A DNA stretch of 64,000 nucleotides from Monilinia fructicola (GCA_008692225.1 VICG01000006.1:160001-224000), one strand, 5' to 3'; positions 24,243 through 37,313 are shown, numbered from the stretch's first letter. The notes: generated by a model from the letters alone, not told the origin. Made by a program: numbers and translations.

Positions 24243-25276
24243 TTATTTCTTGGCCATATTCAAACCATGCTGTACAGAATCGATTGTTGCATCTGTATAT
24301 GTGGACCTGACACCACCCTTCTCGATCGTTTTGAGGCCTTGGATTGTGGTACCCTTGGGGGATGAGATCTTCTCCCGCAAAACAGCAGGATGTTCACCAT
24401 TTTGTATCATCTTTGCAGCTGCGAGCATAGACCCAGCCAGAATTTCCGTTGCGGTATCGCGCTTCATTCCCTCGGAGACGGCACCGTCAAGGATTCCATC
24501 AAAGGCAGTAAGGAACCATGCTGGAGTACAACCTGCAAGAACACCAGCAACTTGGAAAACATTGTCAGGAACATATGTGTATTGACCAATACTTTGAAAG
24601 ATCCACTTCATGGCCTCTTCGTACTTTGGAGAGATGGCTTCCAATCCTGCAGTGGAAACTACGGTTTGTGATTCCTTGATTTGTGCGCCAAGATTTGGCA
24701 TGCTCCTAATAAAGGAACAACCTTTCGTATCCGAATGACCCTTGAAAGCAAACTCCTTCAATTGTTCAGTTGTCGAGCCTGCCAGAACTGAGATGACAAG
24801 TTTGTTTGCTAAAGCATCGGCAACCCCAGGAGCTCCAAGAACTTCCTCGGCCATGTACGGTTTACATGCCAATATAATGATATCGGCTAGTTGAAAGGCT
24901 TTCAGGTTATCATCGTAAAAAACGGCAAGTCTATCACCAGCTTTGCAGTCTTTTGATGCTTGATAGACTTTGGACGCTGAAGCTTTTGTTTTGGTGCAAG
25001 CAATGATATGTGAGATGGGTGTATTATCTCTTGCGTCTTCCACGGAATTTGCAGCAAGAATGCCCGTAAGTATCGCACTTCCCATGTTTCCTAAAATTGT
25101 GAGTGATCATACTTATCAACTGTTAAGTTTTCTGACTCACCACATCCTACCAAGGCGACGACCAAGTTATTGCCCTTCTCCAAATCCCTATTCTCGATCC
25201 ATTTCTCAATGTTTCCCAACACTTGGTTCGAAGTTGGATCACTACTCGTACTTCCTGTTCCGTTTGGTATAGCCAT
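24243..25276 (-). CDS. PRO3: Pyrroline-5-carboxylate reductase
   Basis: 327 aa from exons 25276-25141 and 25090-24243, intron 50 nt (GTGAGT...TTTTAG). The intron falls inside the NAD(P)H-binding GxGxxG: splicing gives LVGCGNMGSAILTG. Later features fit P5CR: IIILACKPYMAEEVLG, VISVLAGSTTEQL, IRSMPNLGAQIKES, and the C-terminal signature QVAGVLAGCTPAWFLTAFDG...ISSPKGTTIQGLKTIEKGGVR. It reduces P5C to proline, the last biosynthetic step, usually cytosolic, and no targeting sequence is visible. Neighbouring PUT1 performs the opposite conversion in mitochondria, so the pair could support a proline/P5C cycle. Length normal; no lesions. Confidence 0.93.
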
Positions 25277-27932
25277 GATTTCAGTATGGTATGGGAGGAA
25301 AGGAGGATTGAAGGATTGAAGGATTGATGGTACTCGAGTGACAAGCTTTAGATTGTATTACAGATAATTAAGAAACTTGTTTTGAATTATATCGACTGAA
25401 ATTTCTTTTTCCATCGCTTTTTATATGATAATACCAGATTTTTTAACTTATACCGGATTACCGGATCATTTTAGAGAAAATCCGGTATAAAAATTGATAA
25501 GAAGGAATGGATGGGGATCCAAGCGGTAGATTAATCCGATTAACCTGATTGAGTTGATCATGTGATAAGGTTGCTTGATCAAAATCGAATGAAAATTTAA
25601 GGCTGACTAATAAGGTTATATGGGTTTTTGTGGATGCTCAGGTGGCTTGATTAACCTGGGATGCTTTTAATGCCTTAATTCTGTAATTATGTAGTTAATG
25701 CCTTAATTCTGTAGTTAATGCCTTAATTAATGACTGACTAACCCTTTTATATACTGGAATGGAAACCTGGAACCTCCTTACACCGGATCTGATCTGATTA
25801 GTCGAATTTGTTTGTTCGGTCTCATCTCGTATCATCTGTACTTGTGGACTGACTCGACATCATCTGTATCTGTCCACGGGTATCTATATCTGTATCTGAA
25901 TCTGAATCTTAATCTGAATCTCAAAGAAGATTGAACTTCCACAGAAAACATCAGGGCTCATGATGAGTCAGCATGAACAGCTTATGTAAGGCTAATCAAT
26001 ATAAATGAATTCTTATCATATTAAAACTAATTAAACCTCTATCCATGCATCTACTCTACTTTGTATGTAAAATTTACCCCATGAGGTACGAGTTTGTTTT
26101 GAACAGATGCAAAGGAATCGATATCACCAGGTGAATGAATCTTCACCTCACTGAAACTAGCACTTGCTAAGACTTCAAGGCTATCCATACGTTAGGTTCC
26201 CATGAGTTGGATGCTTTATTCTTGGTATTCTTCCCATTCTATCATTTGAGCATTCGATTCTAGATGCCGATACTACCTCGAGCCCACCCTTACAATGTAA
26301 CCTTATCCTTATGGTATGTTGGTGATGAATGCTAACTAACTGCTTTGGATTCGCCATCTAATTTCATATAACTTATCGCCGGCATCGGAATGCTGACCAC
26401 CCCTTTCCCCCATGCGTCTTGACTTCTTGATAAGACTCAAGTACTGCATGCTCAGACTTCGATGGAGTTAGTCTCTCTGTGTGCTTTTCACAGAGCATGT
26501 CATCTCTCCCATTAAGACGAGCTCGAGGAGGCTGGGTAAGTATACCAATATCTCATAGTCCATCGGCCACAACATCATCATTCCATCCATAAGCAATCTA
26601 TCTAGATTCTCTCGTCTTATTCAATAGCACTTCTTGGTTTTAGGAGTCCAATGCTCTTTTCAATCTTCCTGCATCCTACATACTTAAAGCGCAGGCGTGG
26701 ACGTCGACGGGTACGCACCTTCCTTTAGATTATTCGCTATCTGGTCTGAATAAGAGACATTTCTCTTTATCCAGACATAATCAAGTGATCACATCTCCAA
26801 TTCTTGTGTGTTAGACAGTACGCATCAAATTTGGTGGGAAATACCCCGTAGATGAATATTACTTCCTTCAAAGGAAGCCCACCAATCACCAGCCTCCACT
26901 GCTCAACCCAGCGCAAATCAATATCCTATCTCAACCCCAACCCTGAGGCCACAACCTCATAATTCTAATAGGCTATCTTGAAAAGTTTCAGATAAGCTCA
27001 TTATGAGTCTTGATTTGGTTCTGCTTCAGCCGGTGGAAGGATGAGGGATAGGGGGCAGCGATGGCGCGAATGGCGATGACGAGGTTTCTATTTGGTGTTA
27101 TTGAATGGTGAAGGAGTATCGAGGGAGGTATGCTGATCCTGCATTTTGATAAGAATGGCGAAGCTGCATCAGAATAAACGCAGCAACTGAAGTAAGTGAA
27201 AGAAGTCGGTGATGACTATGCGAGTGTATTACAGACCAGGGAAAAGAGTGCAACAAGTGGTTTGAACCAAAGACCCAACCTTTGTCCAAACTTCTTTCTT
27301 CCACAAAAAAAAACCCCTCGACGTATAAATTGCACAACCTAGTCCTCTTTTCCATCCTCACGGCCCACACACCCAAGCCGAGTGCGCTATTCTTCCAACA
27401 CATCCCACTATGTCGTTCGTCTGATTATCATCTTGTCGATACCTACTGTACTTATATCCGGAGTATCATAAGCTCTCATGAAATCAATAGTGAAAGTTTC
27501 ACCCATCAACAAAGATGCTCGTAGTGTGTGCGAGCACTGTTTTAAAAACCAACTGGAACTATCTATGCTTTGATAATATTCTTCTTGGGAGCTGATGTAG
27601 ATGATGATTCCCAGAAATTGGCAAATTTTTCTACGCATATATCTACTCACTGATGATTTAGATGGATTGCATAGATATGGGATGACTCTGAATGTTATGA
27701 AAGAAATGATGGCTGCCATTATCTTATGATTACGCTGATAGATTGTAAGATGGTTGTTAGAGAGACAATAACCTATCAGTCACAACTTGCATGTAATGTT
27801 TTGCAGCTGATAGCCTCAATCTCAATCACAAGCCACAACCACAACCAAAACCACAACAACATCTAATTTCGACGCTGATTTCTGTATCTGATCTTCCTGA
27901 TCTCCTCAATTGAGAAACCATTCTTTCTATTG
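25277..27932. other. Long intergenic region, no gene seen
   Basis: 2.6 kb holding the PRO3 promoter. Noted: a 12-bp inverted repeat TTATACCGGATT / AATCCGGTATAA at 25448-25459 and 25479-25490; a tandem repeat of AATGCCTTAATTCTGTAGTT at 25671-25735; TCTGAATC/TCTGTATC repeats at 25860-25920; CCACAACC repeats at 27825-27860. Short frames do not look coding. Confidence 0.55.
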
Positions 27933-29983
27933 TTAGGAAATCTTCGCTAGTGCTTGGTAAGGTAAGGCTGAATAAGGGAGATGCATCCGATCTTCCACTT
28001 CTGCGGATGTGGTTGGTGAAGCTTTCATGACGAACTTTCTCATATCATCAAGGACTCTACTCCCAGTCTTCTCTATTATCTTCGCCATCATGCTATTTGT
28101 TTGCTGGAGATACCGCTGAGCATGCATAGTTGACTACAAAGTAATTGTGGTAGTTATCTAAAGTCGAGGGTGGAGGATTTTGCGAGAAAATTTGCACTGG
28201 ACGCCCGATGATGAAAAAACTCCATGCCTTTCCATTTCGAATAGTCTGGCAGCTCGTGGGGAATGGCGTTGTAAAAATGCACAAACAATAGCATAAGGCT
28301 CATCATACAGTTTCTTCAAAGGGTGGCTCCAACTCCATCTTGACGGCTGATATGGAATAATCGAGAAGACGGGATCGAAAATGTTCCTCCACACAAAGGA
28401 GTTCCTCATAACAACGTATTACTCCTAATCCAAGAATAGATCGGATATCACACATGACCTGTGCCGCGAAGACCAGCCAAGGTGGAACACTTTTCTCAGC
28501 CAAAAATTCCATCATTCTATTCGTGAAATCGTCTTCTCCATAATTGAACATAAATCTTTTGTCACCCTTCTCGTATTTGATGCGACGGCCCTCAGCTAGC
28601 AGTTCGTCCAAAATGTTGAAGTCAAGATCAATTTGGCCTTTGAGATTATCAACTTTGTAATTAACAGTGCTTGGATGGTGCAACATATGTCTTAAGTCTG
28701 AAAGGCTCTCTGATGATCCTTTATGCCAAGTAGGCAATTTAAACCAGGCTGTATAGCAAAGATAGTCCTGCAAAGGGAATATCAGCTGATGAAAAAAGCC
28801 TCAAGCCGGCGCTGAATTCGTTTCTGAAGCTCAGTGACCATAATGCGTTAATAGCATTGCTGGGGACAAGGTTTCTCGAAAACGCAGCATGTGAGTGTTT
28901 GGAGGTTTAATCTCAGGATGCACTAACCTCAGCGTCTAGGATAGCTTTCAGGACTTTCTTTTCTTTCGATACTCCATTTTCGTCATTCGTGTCCTCCAAT
29001 GGGTCTAGATCGTTTATATTCAGGTGACCATATTTCTCCAGCTTCGGCATCAGTGTTTCTAAATCTGGATACAGGATAGTTGCAATGCTTTGATAATTCT
29101 GTTGATGCTTAGGCAATGCTGACATTAATTCCTTTTCGGAATTCTTAAGAAGTTGGAAAGCTGTGTGGTAACAACAGAGACCTCCATCAGACTAAGGAGC
29201 CCCTCCCGATAACCGCGCTACAAATTGGAAATGTGATGTTTTATGATCTTTATGTCCTTGAAGAAGTAGACACTCATGTATGTATCGACTTGTTCGTAGT
29301 CATCATAATTTGAAAAGTCTTCGAGTGAATCAAGTCCCGTACTCTAACATATAATTTTTATGAGTAATCACTCAGCATCTGCAGAGTCGCCTGAGAAGTT
29401 TGTTCAAACTGAAGGTGCTCTGAGATTTCCTTCTTGTCCGCCTACTTTTAGTCTTCTTTTTACCTTGTTTCTTCTTTGCCTTTTTGATCCGTCCCTTGCC
29501 TTTGGTATCAGGAGCGTTCGGTGTGTTGCCTTCACTGTTGCTGCTAGACCTCTCACTATCCTTCACCAGGTTCAAATCCTCAAAGCTATTCCTAGAAGAA
29601 TCAGCCCGAGAGTGGCCAGACGGGGGATTTGCATGTCCACTTTTGGGTCTATCTCTCGGGGCAAACTTGTCGATAAGTTCCCAAATTTCTTGCAGAGTCC
29701 TCAAATGGTGCGCGTGACCTTCGTCCGCCTGGTTATCAAGTGTGTACCATACCAATGCCTCCTTTCGGTGTTTTATGACCACCGATAAGTCATCTCGCAC
29801 AAGCTGCGGTATCTCATGTCTACCATTTATAAGGGATATCACCAGGTTCTTGATCTCGTTCATTCCAAGTTTAGTGCAGGAGCTATGGCCAGCCTTCAAG
29901 CCAGCTTCGTAGATGCCGTTGATAAAGCGTTCCTCATGTCGCTTATAAATGATGTAAGTATCATCGATAGGAAAGAAAGACAT
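27933..29983 (-). pseudogene. DUF6604-like gene, interrupted (pseudogene or sequence errors)
   Basis: The first exon (from ATG 29983) reads IDDTYIIYKRHEERFINGIY, then HEIPQLVRDDLSVVIKHRKE and HHLRTLQEIWELID, the pattern of fungal DUF6604 proteins, and continues into a Lys-rich linker. Further coding pieces are EDFSNYDDYEQVDTYMSVYF (about 29320-29250), RGYREGLLSLMEVSVVTT (about 29217-29165), FQLLKNSEKELMSALPKH (exon 29160-28928), DYLCYTAWFKLPTW (exon 28767-28309) and possibly MHAQRYLQQTNSMM (28133-27933). The 28928/28767 junction is a clean intron (GTTAGT...TTTGCAG), and 28309/28133 is possible. Between 29400 and 29160 the frame changes at least twice and an in-frame TAG (29220-29218) replaces the Trp expected before RGYREG. 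The stop is a substitution, so homopolymer error alone does not explain it. Function of the family is unknown. Confidence 0.5.
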
Positions 29984-32358
29984 CTCAAGAGAGGATATAA
30001 GAAATATTGTGCCAAAAACTGTATCGAGCCCAAAAGAATGAATAATAATGTATAGTGGTCAAATCATGCAAGCTGTAGAGAAGAATTGATTCGATGCTAG
30101 AAGGATTCATTGCAAACAAACTTCTTCTTTATTTGGCAGTTGCTTACAACACATTGTATGGTGTAGATTTAGGGTTTGACCACCCACTTGCTCAAGCCTA
30201 AGCTCCTTTTCTATATGGATGTCACAATGTGCGATATAAGTCTAACGCCAAATTGGACTTTTCTATGTTGGAATATGAATTAGATCCAACAACGAAGTAG
30301 TCTCCCAAATTCAGTTACATTGGTAGCCATTTTATACTATGAATCGAATTTTGATGATCAAATACTTCGATTCGATAGGAGCATGCTTTGTTTTATCTTT
30401 TCTTACTCCATATAATGCCCACTTGAGCTGCTCTTGCCGACGTTAATCGATTCCTGAAGATAATAAGACATATTAAATAAGGAGTATGTTGGAGGCGTGA
30501 CTTTGGTCTGCAGATGACAAGCACATGATGAACAAAACAAAAGTTTATGTAAGATTATTCAAGTCCAACATGCCATTTCCATGCAGAATCTGGTTCATAA
30601 CATGGATGGATGCCATTATCGCTTCAAGTGTATAAGATCATTTAGTTGTCGAATTTGGGTTAGATGCATCATTGATCATCGAAGAGTTCCTTGATCTATT
30701 TTGATTCTAACATTAACAACAAGAACTCGAACTCGAACTCGAACTCGAACATCACTTGCTACTTTCCAAAACCAATCCATCGAAATCTTTTCTCTCGCGC
30801 CAAATCTCAAAACATGTTATGTTATTGTAGAGGGCATGCTTGTGTTCATCATCACGACATCGCTTCCTGGAAGTCAGGCTGTCAGTTACGATATACCAAA
30901 GCAAAGTCTCGACCCATACTAATATCCCTTTATCACCGAATATCCCCTCAATTCTGTGATCTGGATTGAGAGCAAGGGATCTAATCTAGGTCATCAAATC
31001 TTCCCTTGTTGCACACAATTCGATGCCCGCGCAAGGAAACCTCTTTCACCAAGATCTGACAAGATGAACCAATGCGGAATGCTCATGGACGTAACGAGAC
31101 ATACGATTCATGGCATCCACCGATAATTCTTTTTCTCTTCACGACCAAGGAAAAATGGAGGTATAAAGAGCTCAACTGATTTTTCCACAGGTACAAATAG
31201 CCCCGGGTTTACTACCAAATGACCATCTGCTCACAGATTGACGTTTTACGATCTTTCGCTTCCCACTCACTCAAGATCTGATCTAATCTAATCTACTCGA
31301 GTAATAGAATATCTGGTTTTGACTTTTATCCAGACATCCATCCACCTTGATCATCCCACGCATCATTCGACATCACTCAATTTCCATTCGATCAATCACA
31401 AAGCAGAACCAACTCGCCAGAACAAGCTCAGCCCCTCGAATCGTTTGCGGGGGATCTCTACCGACGAACCCAGCACGATTGATTGATTGATTGCCGCCGC
31501 AAACAAACTACATACATAGATGTAGATATGAAAACCCCCAAGCAAGCACCTAGAGTAATTTAAACGAGAGACTTTGATTCGTACAGGAAGAAAGGCTACG
31601 TTGGGATTCATCTCGAGTTGAAGACCTTACCATGGCTAGCGGTCATGATGCAATTTCTTCCATGGCACAGGCGCATGGATGCTGGTCCATCGTCCCCAAG
31701 TCTCTCAATCACAGCGAATCTACACGGAGTGTGCATGGGCAAGGCAGTAAGGTTACACGATAATGTAAAGCCGCTTGTATAATGTACATATTGTTTACAT
31801 CCCATACATCGGCTACGCAGCGCGCCACCAAGGATGATTATCCGACAACAGGAATAAAGCCAGCAATTGCGTGAGCGTAAGTGAATCCGTCGGTATATTC
31901 TCGTCCGCTTATAAAATCAATACACCACCGCGAGGAGATAGATGGCAGGTTGCGATGGGGAACTTCTGGATAGAGGTATCCATCCATTTACCGGGACATC
32001 AAGCACCGCTCTCCTTGAAAGCGAAGAAGATTTTTCCCTGCCAGTGCTGGTTTATCTTCGCTTCAACCTGTTTGGTTGAATTGGGGAGGCGTTGAGGAAT
32101 ATCCATCGCTTATTTGCTGTCCGTCAATATTATCTAATTACTTGCCATGCGATTGCCAATTGGCATGATCCACGTGCACCAATTCGTAGAGTATGACTGT
32201 ACGCAAAACGCGCTGTCGAAGCCAGAAGAGTGTGAACGGTACCGTGAGCGATGTGCATGAGGAAATCGAGAAATGAACATGATATCAAGCTAACTTTAAC
32301 ATATAAAAATACCATTACAACCTTTCACCACCATGCCAACAGCTCCACCGCACCCAGA
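29984..32358. other. Long intergenic region, no gene seen
   Basis: 2.4 kb with balanced composition. A short GAACTC repeat at 30722-30750, (GATT)n at 31478-31493 and a TATAAAGAG box near 31161 were seen. No reading frame shows a recognisable domain; short ones have unlikely composition. Confidence 0.5.
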
Positions 32359-34447
32359 TCAAGCCGTGACTCCCCTCGGACCCATCCGATCCCTCCTCCT
32401 CATACTCCCCCAAACCCCCTTCTTCCCCCCTCGCAACGCCCCTTCCGCCCCGAGTCCCCCGTCGACCCCCACGCCCCTCCTCTGCTCCCCCCTCGCCTGC
32501 TCGTTCGCCTCCGCAATAAACTGCGCAAACTCGCCCGTCCTGTGATCCAGCCCCGAAGCCCCCCCACCCCCCTCCTCCTTCCTCTCCACAACATCCCGAA
32601 TCATCTGCCCCGTCGAATACGGCGCAGCCTCCGAATACGTATACGTCGCGTAACTCTGCTCATCATACCCCCCGCAATCCATCATGAGATTCGGCACCTC
32701 GAGCATGCGGATGAAGTCGGCCTTCTTGGCGCGTCGCGGCACCTGCGCATTCTTGAGCGCCGACGTCTTTTCTGAAGCCTCGACTGGGCTCGGACTCCTT
32801 GAGGTGTCGGGCCCGGAGGAATTCCTCGATGCGGGAGAGGAGCCTGGGGTGGGGAGGAATGTCGTGTCGTGCGGCGCACTCTTGGTCGTCAGGATGGAAT
32901 TTCGAGGATTGACGGAAAGGGATGCGGAAGTGCTCTGAGATAGGGATGAGATTGCCGAGTGCCTCTTGGCATGTGAGACCGTCAGACTTCTCGAGAGACC
33001 CGGGATGGCGGGCTCCGAACTCCAAGTGTGTAGTAGGATTTGGAACGCGTATTCTCCGTTGGCTGAGGTCTGCGAGATAGGTTTTGTACTCCTGTATCTT
33101 GGGATTGAGAGCGAGCGGGGGTGGGACGGGATGATTTTGAAATCTGATAGAGACCGTTTGATGGATGTGAAAGGTGTAGGCGAGGGGCGTCTTCCTCTGG
33201 TGGCTTTTCGAATCAAGAGGGGGGCTACGGTATCGTGGGTGTATTGGGGTGTCATGTTGTTGGTAGTGGCGTAGAGTTCGATTGACGAACGAACCGTTTG
33301 GGCATTACTTAGCGCACGGCTTCGGGCTGGCGCTAGAGCTGAAGATGGTACTGACACTGATACTGGCACTGATGCTGGACTTGGCAATGTAGATTGTGGA
33401 AGGGCTCCGGTATGAGACTGCAATTGAGAGTCGCTATTCGGAATCAAGGCATCATCATCATCAGAACCTTTAGTAGCAAGGGCAGGATGTTCCGATAGAT
33501 CCACCTTAGGCTTTTCATCCGTAGGAAAGTCCATCGAAGCACCATAAGTAGGCGGCGGCGATGTGATTTCCTCGGCTTCTGTTACCGGAAGATTGGTAAC
33601 AATCTTCCCATTATTTTTAAGGCTAGAACTAGAGAAAACTTTCTGAACAGTAAATGAATCCTTCCTTGGTACTGGAGGACGAATCTGAGAGTTGGGCGTC
33701 GTTGGCCTTCTAAGACTTTTGAGAGAAAAGTTTCGACGGAGAGATTTCGGTGGCTTGGGCGAAGCTGTAGACGTAGATACTCCATCTAGGCAAGCGGAAT
33801 GATTTACCACCGGGTTAGGAATCACCTTCTTGATATCAGAAGGATAGGCTGCATAAGCATCGCTGTCCAATTTAGCCCCTTTCCCCTTTCTGGAAAATTT
33901 CAGCGAAAACTTTCTTCCCAGAGATTTTTGCAGCACGAGCTGAAGAACTTGATTGTGCATCTGCTTTCGCTTTTGGTTTAATAGATTTTGTGCTCTGCTC
34001 ATCTTGCAGATTGTTGCTGGCTAGACCAGTCATAGATCCTTGCTCTCTATGACCCAAAGGCATGGGCGGTTCTCTGGTTGCGAGAGAAGAATCTGGCACT
34101 GCCTGTTTATCCGATGTTCTTTTCTTAAAGGTACCAACGATACCCAAGTTTCGATTGATGTTCTTAGTGTCGAGGACATTGAATCTTCTGGGATCTTCGA
34201 GGGTATTTTGTCGTTTGTGACCAGGTCTGGCATCCACGTCGACTGCTGGTTTTGTGTTGACAGTGGAGGATAGAATATTTACTAAATCCAATTCCGGTGT
34301 CTCTACTACCAACATTGGTCTTTCGTGTAATCTTGGAGGTGCTTGTCTTGAAGCTTGGCGACCGAGAAGCCCTCGACCTATTCGATGGAGTTTGAGTGGC
34401 CAGCCGTCTTTCTGGTCGTCCGTCATTGGAGAGTAGGTGTTTTGCAT
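32359..34447 (-). CDS. Unknown, largely disordered basic/Ser-rich protein, one frameshift
   Basis: About 695 aa, intronless. I do not recognise a family. Ser/Pro/Thr-rich throughout, with basic patches resembling polybasic membrane or nuclear signals (SLGRKFSLKFSRKGKGAK, SLRRNFSLKSLRR) where the repeated RRNFSLK/RKFSLKF motif looks like kinase-type sites (R-x-x-S). Near the C-terminus a more ordered block appears (KKADFIRMLEVPNLMMDCGG, TGQMIRDVVERKEE, GEFAQFIAEANEQA). The frame shifts at a T5 run (33925-33929; A5 on the coding strand): with four bases AARAAK reads directly into SLGRKFSLKF. ATG at 34447 has a good A-rich context. The lower half is GC-rich, unlike its surroundings. Possibly a fungal-specific signalling or scaffold protein, but this is only a guess from composition. 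Confidence 0.6.
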
Positions 34448-35681
34448 TTTGTAGAAGTATGAATGAAGGTGAATTCAGCTTAAGTATCCAGTATGGACTC
34501 GAATAGCACGAGAGTAATATAGGAATTTTGAGTATCAAAGAAAAAAATAAGTCAAAGCACTGATAAAACTCTGCGTTTCTAATTTTGAAGAAATGATAAG
34601 ACGATGCTATGTTTCGAACGTATGACACAGCGTTCGCAATTTAAGGGAAGAGCAAGAAAAGAAGAGATTTTGATTCAATCCGGTTTAACACGATTGCAAA
34701 CAAAGGGAATAGAACGAGAGTAGTTGTCAAAGTGCAATGAATATATGAGTAATTCCGTCCAAGAGAAGATTGATTTACCAGAAATCAAACTTAAAAACGT
34801 GCAGCACTGCTTGCTTGCTTGCTTGTACCTGTACAAATCAATGGAAGAAGGCACGAAAAAAGACCAATCGTGAAGATTAATCTCATCTTAGAAACGGCGG
34901 ACGAACCCTCTGCATATATGTGAGCTCGGAGAGGAGAGAAATTATACATCAGTCCGAGCATTTCAATGGTCCCCTTGCCACTTGACAATAAATGCAACCT
35001 TTGCTACTGACAGTAAACTGATGTGCACTCAAACAAGGGACGGCCATTGAGCACGAGCCTTTGCACCGACACTTTTATGTGTACCTTTGCCTTTCTTTAG
35101 TTGTGAATCTGTGGCCGTGAGCGAACCTAGCGCGATTGTGCCTGCTGATCAATCATGATTTTCAGAGGGCGCTGACCGAAGGCTATCTAGCATATCGAAG
35201 AGATGGGAAGATTTTGAAGCTATTCGATGCTATTCGATGCTATATTGGGAAGTGGGGGGATAGAGTTCGGATTGTCTGCAGTATATATGCGCTATGTGGT
35301 GCATTAGGGGATGCAAAGTCCTGAGGGGAAAAGTTGGAATGACAATGATCATTTGTGCCTCCCGCAGGGATTTCGAATATCGCCTCGAGATTCGTTCAAA
35401 GCCTCATCTAATATGGTATACTTGACAGCTAGCCAGTGTTTGAAAAACGTTTGAATCCGTCAACATCACCAAGTCCTCGAGATTGTAAATAAACATTAGA
35501 ACTATATTTGAAAGTGTGATGCAAATTGTTCGTAGGACGGGACCGATGTATTGTCAAAGGGAACTAATCTCATCGTCCGAGCACCGCAGTACTGTCTAGT
35601 AAGTCTTGCTTGGCTGTTTCACCATCTCAAGCCACTTTGTTCTTAGAATTTTGGAACTCTACTAGTATCTGATTATGCTTA
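34448..35681. other. Intergenic, no gene seen
   Basis: 1.2 kb between the 5' end of the 34-kb gene and the 3' end of the Egt2-like gene. A (GCTT)n run is at 34808-34826 and a CTATTCGATG direct repeat at 35219-35240. Nothing else recognised. Confidence 0.5.
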
Positions 35682-37313
35682 TTACTTCCCCGATTTTATA
35701 TATTCTCCATTTCCAACTCTGGCGCACAGTTCTTTCAGTGTACGGCCTGCCCACTCAAAATCTTCTATTTCGAGATATACTTGTCCGCTGTAGGAAAGTG
35801 GAAAGATTTAGTCGTTGCAGAACAGGAGAGAAACATAACCAGAACAGATATTATGAATTATGCAATTGTGGATTAGGAGAGAGGGTGGATTGTCACATAC
35901 CTGAGTCTTGCCCACCATTTGTTGTCCAAGAATGCTATGGCGATGTATGTTTTGTAGTCCTTTATCAACGTCTCTAACATCCATTGATATGCGTCCATTT
36001 TCGTGTCTTCATTGACCTTGAAGAACCCCTCCACTTTAGACGTGCCAATTTCCAACGGTAGCAAAACGTTCACAAGACTGCAATCCGTCAAAGTGTTGGT
36101 ACTGTTATCTAGAACCTCAGTCCCGAGGATCTTGGCCACACTTCTACCACCTTCCCGTGATAAATTGGTGCAGTAATCCATAATTGCTTCTTCACCACCA
36201 CAAACTTCCTTTCGCCACTTGATGGCTTCGGCAGTGCAGAGATAATTGGTATTATCAATGGTACCAACGAATTCGAATTGATTAACAAACTCGCTCTTCG
36301 CGTTTGGTGGTAATGGATTGAATGGTTTTGGTCCTTTGGGTACAAAACCATGTGATGTAGGCAAAGTCGTTCTCATCAAGTCTTGGTTTCTTTCGGGCAC
36401 ATAAAATACTGCACAGCCTCTTGGAACAAAGAGCCATTTGTGACAATTGCTGACGAAAAAATCGGGATCCAGATTCGACAAATCAAGAGACACGTGACCA
36501 ATTCCATGAGCTCCGTCAACGATTGAGTAGATGCTTTCCTTCTTGCAGATCGCGATATACTTTTCGTAGGGGACTCTCAAACCAGGGAGGGATCCTACAA
36601 TATCGAAAACGGCAGCTCGAGGACGTTTCCCTTCTGCCTTGGAGGTTTCAATGGCTTTTTCGAATAATCCAACCAGTTCATCGTCTTCGATAGGATACTG
36701 AAAGGTAATCTGCCTGGGTTGAACGAGGCCTCGATTTGCTTCCGAAACGTATTTTATCTGTGATGTGTGAGTTAAGTGCACGTTTGAGTCGTGACTGAAC
36801 ACGCCACAAAAGAATACGATATCATTCCAAAGCTCGGAGGGGTACGCACCGTCAAACCACAAGCACCATAGATGGTCGAGAAATAAAGAATCTCATCCTT
36901 GCCATCCTCATTCCAAACCAAATTCCGAAGAACTGTATTGACACCAGTCGTAGCATTGGGAACAAAGACCACAGTACTGGTGGGAACATTAAGGAGCTTT
37001 CCCAAAGCTTCTCGTGACTCGTCAAGTAATCGCGGATATGTATAGCGAATGAATTCATCTGGACGTGCTTCCGACTCATCCTGAAACTCTCTTTGCTTCT
37101 CACGAATGGCACGAGGAACAGTACCAAAGGAACCTATACGTTGTGAGATGAGAGTTTGAAGGTGGAATCTTGTATGCATGTACCGTGATTTAGATTTCTC
37201 CATCCTGGTTCGAATAGAAAATGTTTGGCCATCTCTTTGCCAAAAGGAGTGGCTTGATATGTTCTTGATTCATTGAGGGAAACTTCCCCAAGCCTGTCGG
37301 CGAATTCTCCCAT
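35682..37313 (-). CDS. egt2: Class-V PLP lyase, hercynylcysteine sulfoxide lyase (Egt2)-like
   Basis: 458 aa from four exons: 37313-37184, 37133-36850, 36757-35901, 35787-35682, with introns of 50, 92 and 113 nt and consistent phases. Fold-type-I aminotransferase class V features: LNHGSFGTVP near the start, [25 protein letters not shown] (PLP-contact Asp), and [12 protein letters not shown] with predicted Schiff-base Lys245. The last exon restores [20 protein letters not shown] and [12 protein letters not shown]. From memory the whole layout is closest to fungal Egt2, which cleaves hercynylcysteine S-oxide in the last ergothioneine step. Isopenicillin-N-epimerase-like relatives share the fold, so substrate is inferred. 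No Egt1 neighbour is present, which is usual. Intact; no targeting signal seen. Confidence 0.78.

Noticed and set aside
32251..32775. Arg/Pro/Leu-rich plus-strand frame
   Set aside because: Shadow of the GC-rich 3' end of the minus-strand gene at 32359-34447.
35136..35324. 62-codon plus-strand frame
   Set aside because: No family, no intron support, overlaps a small direct repeat; chance frame.
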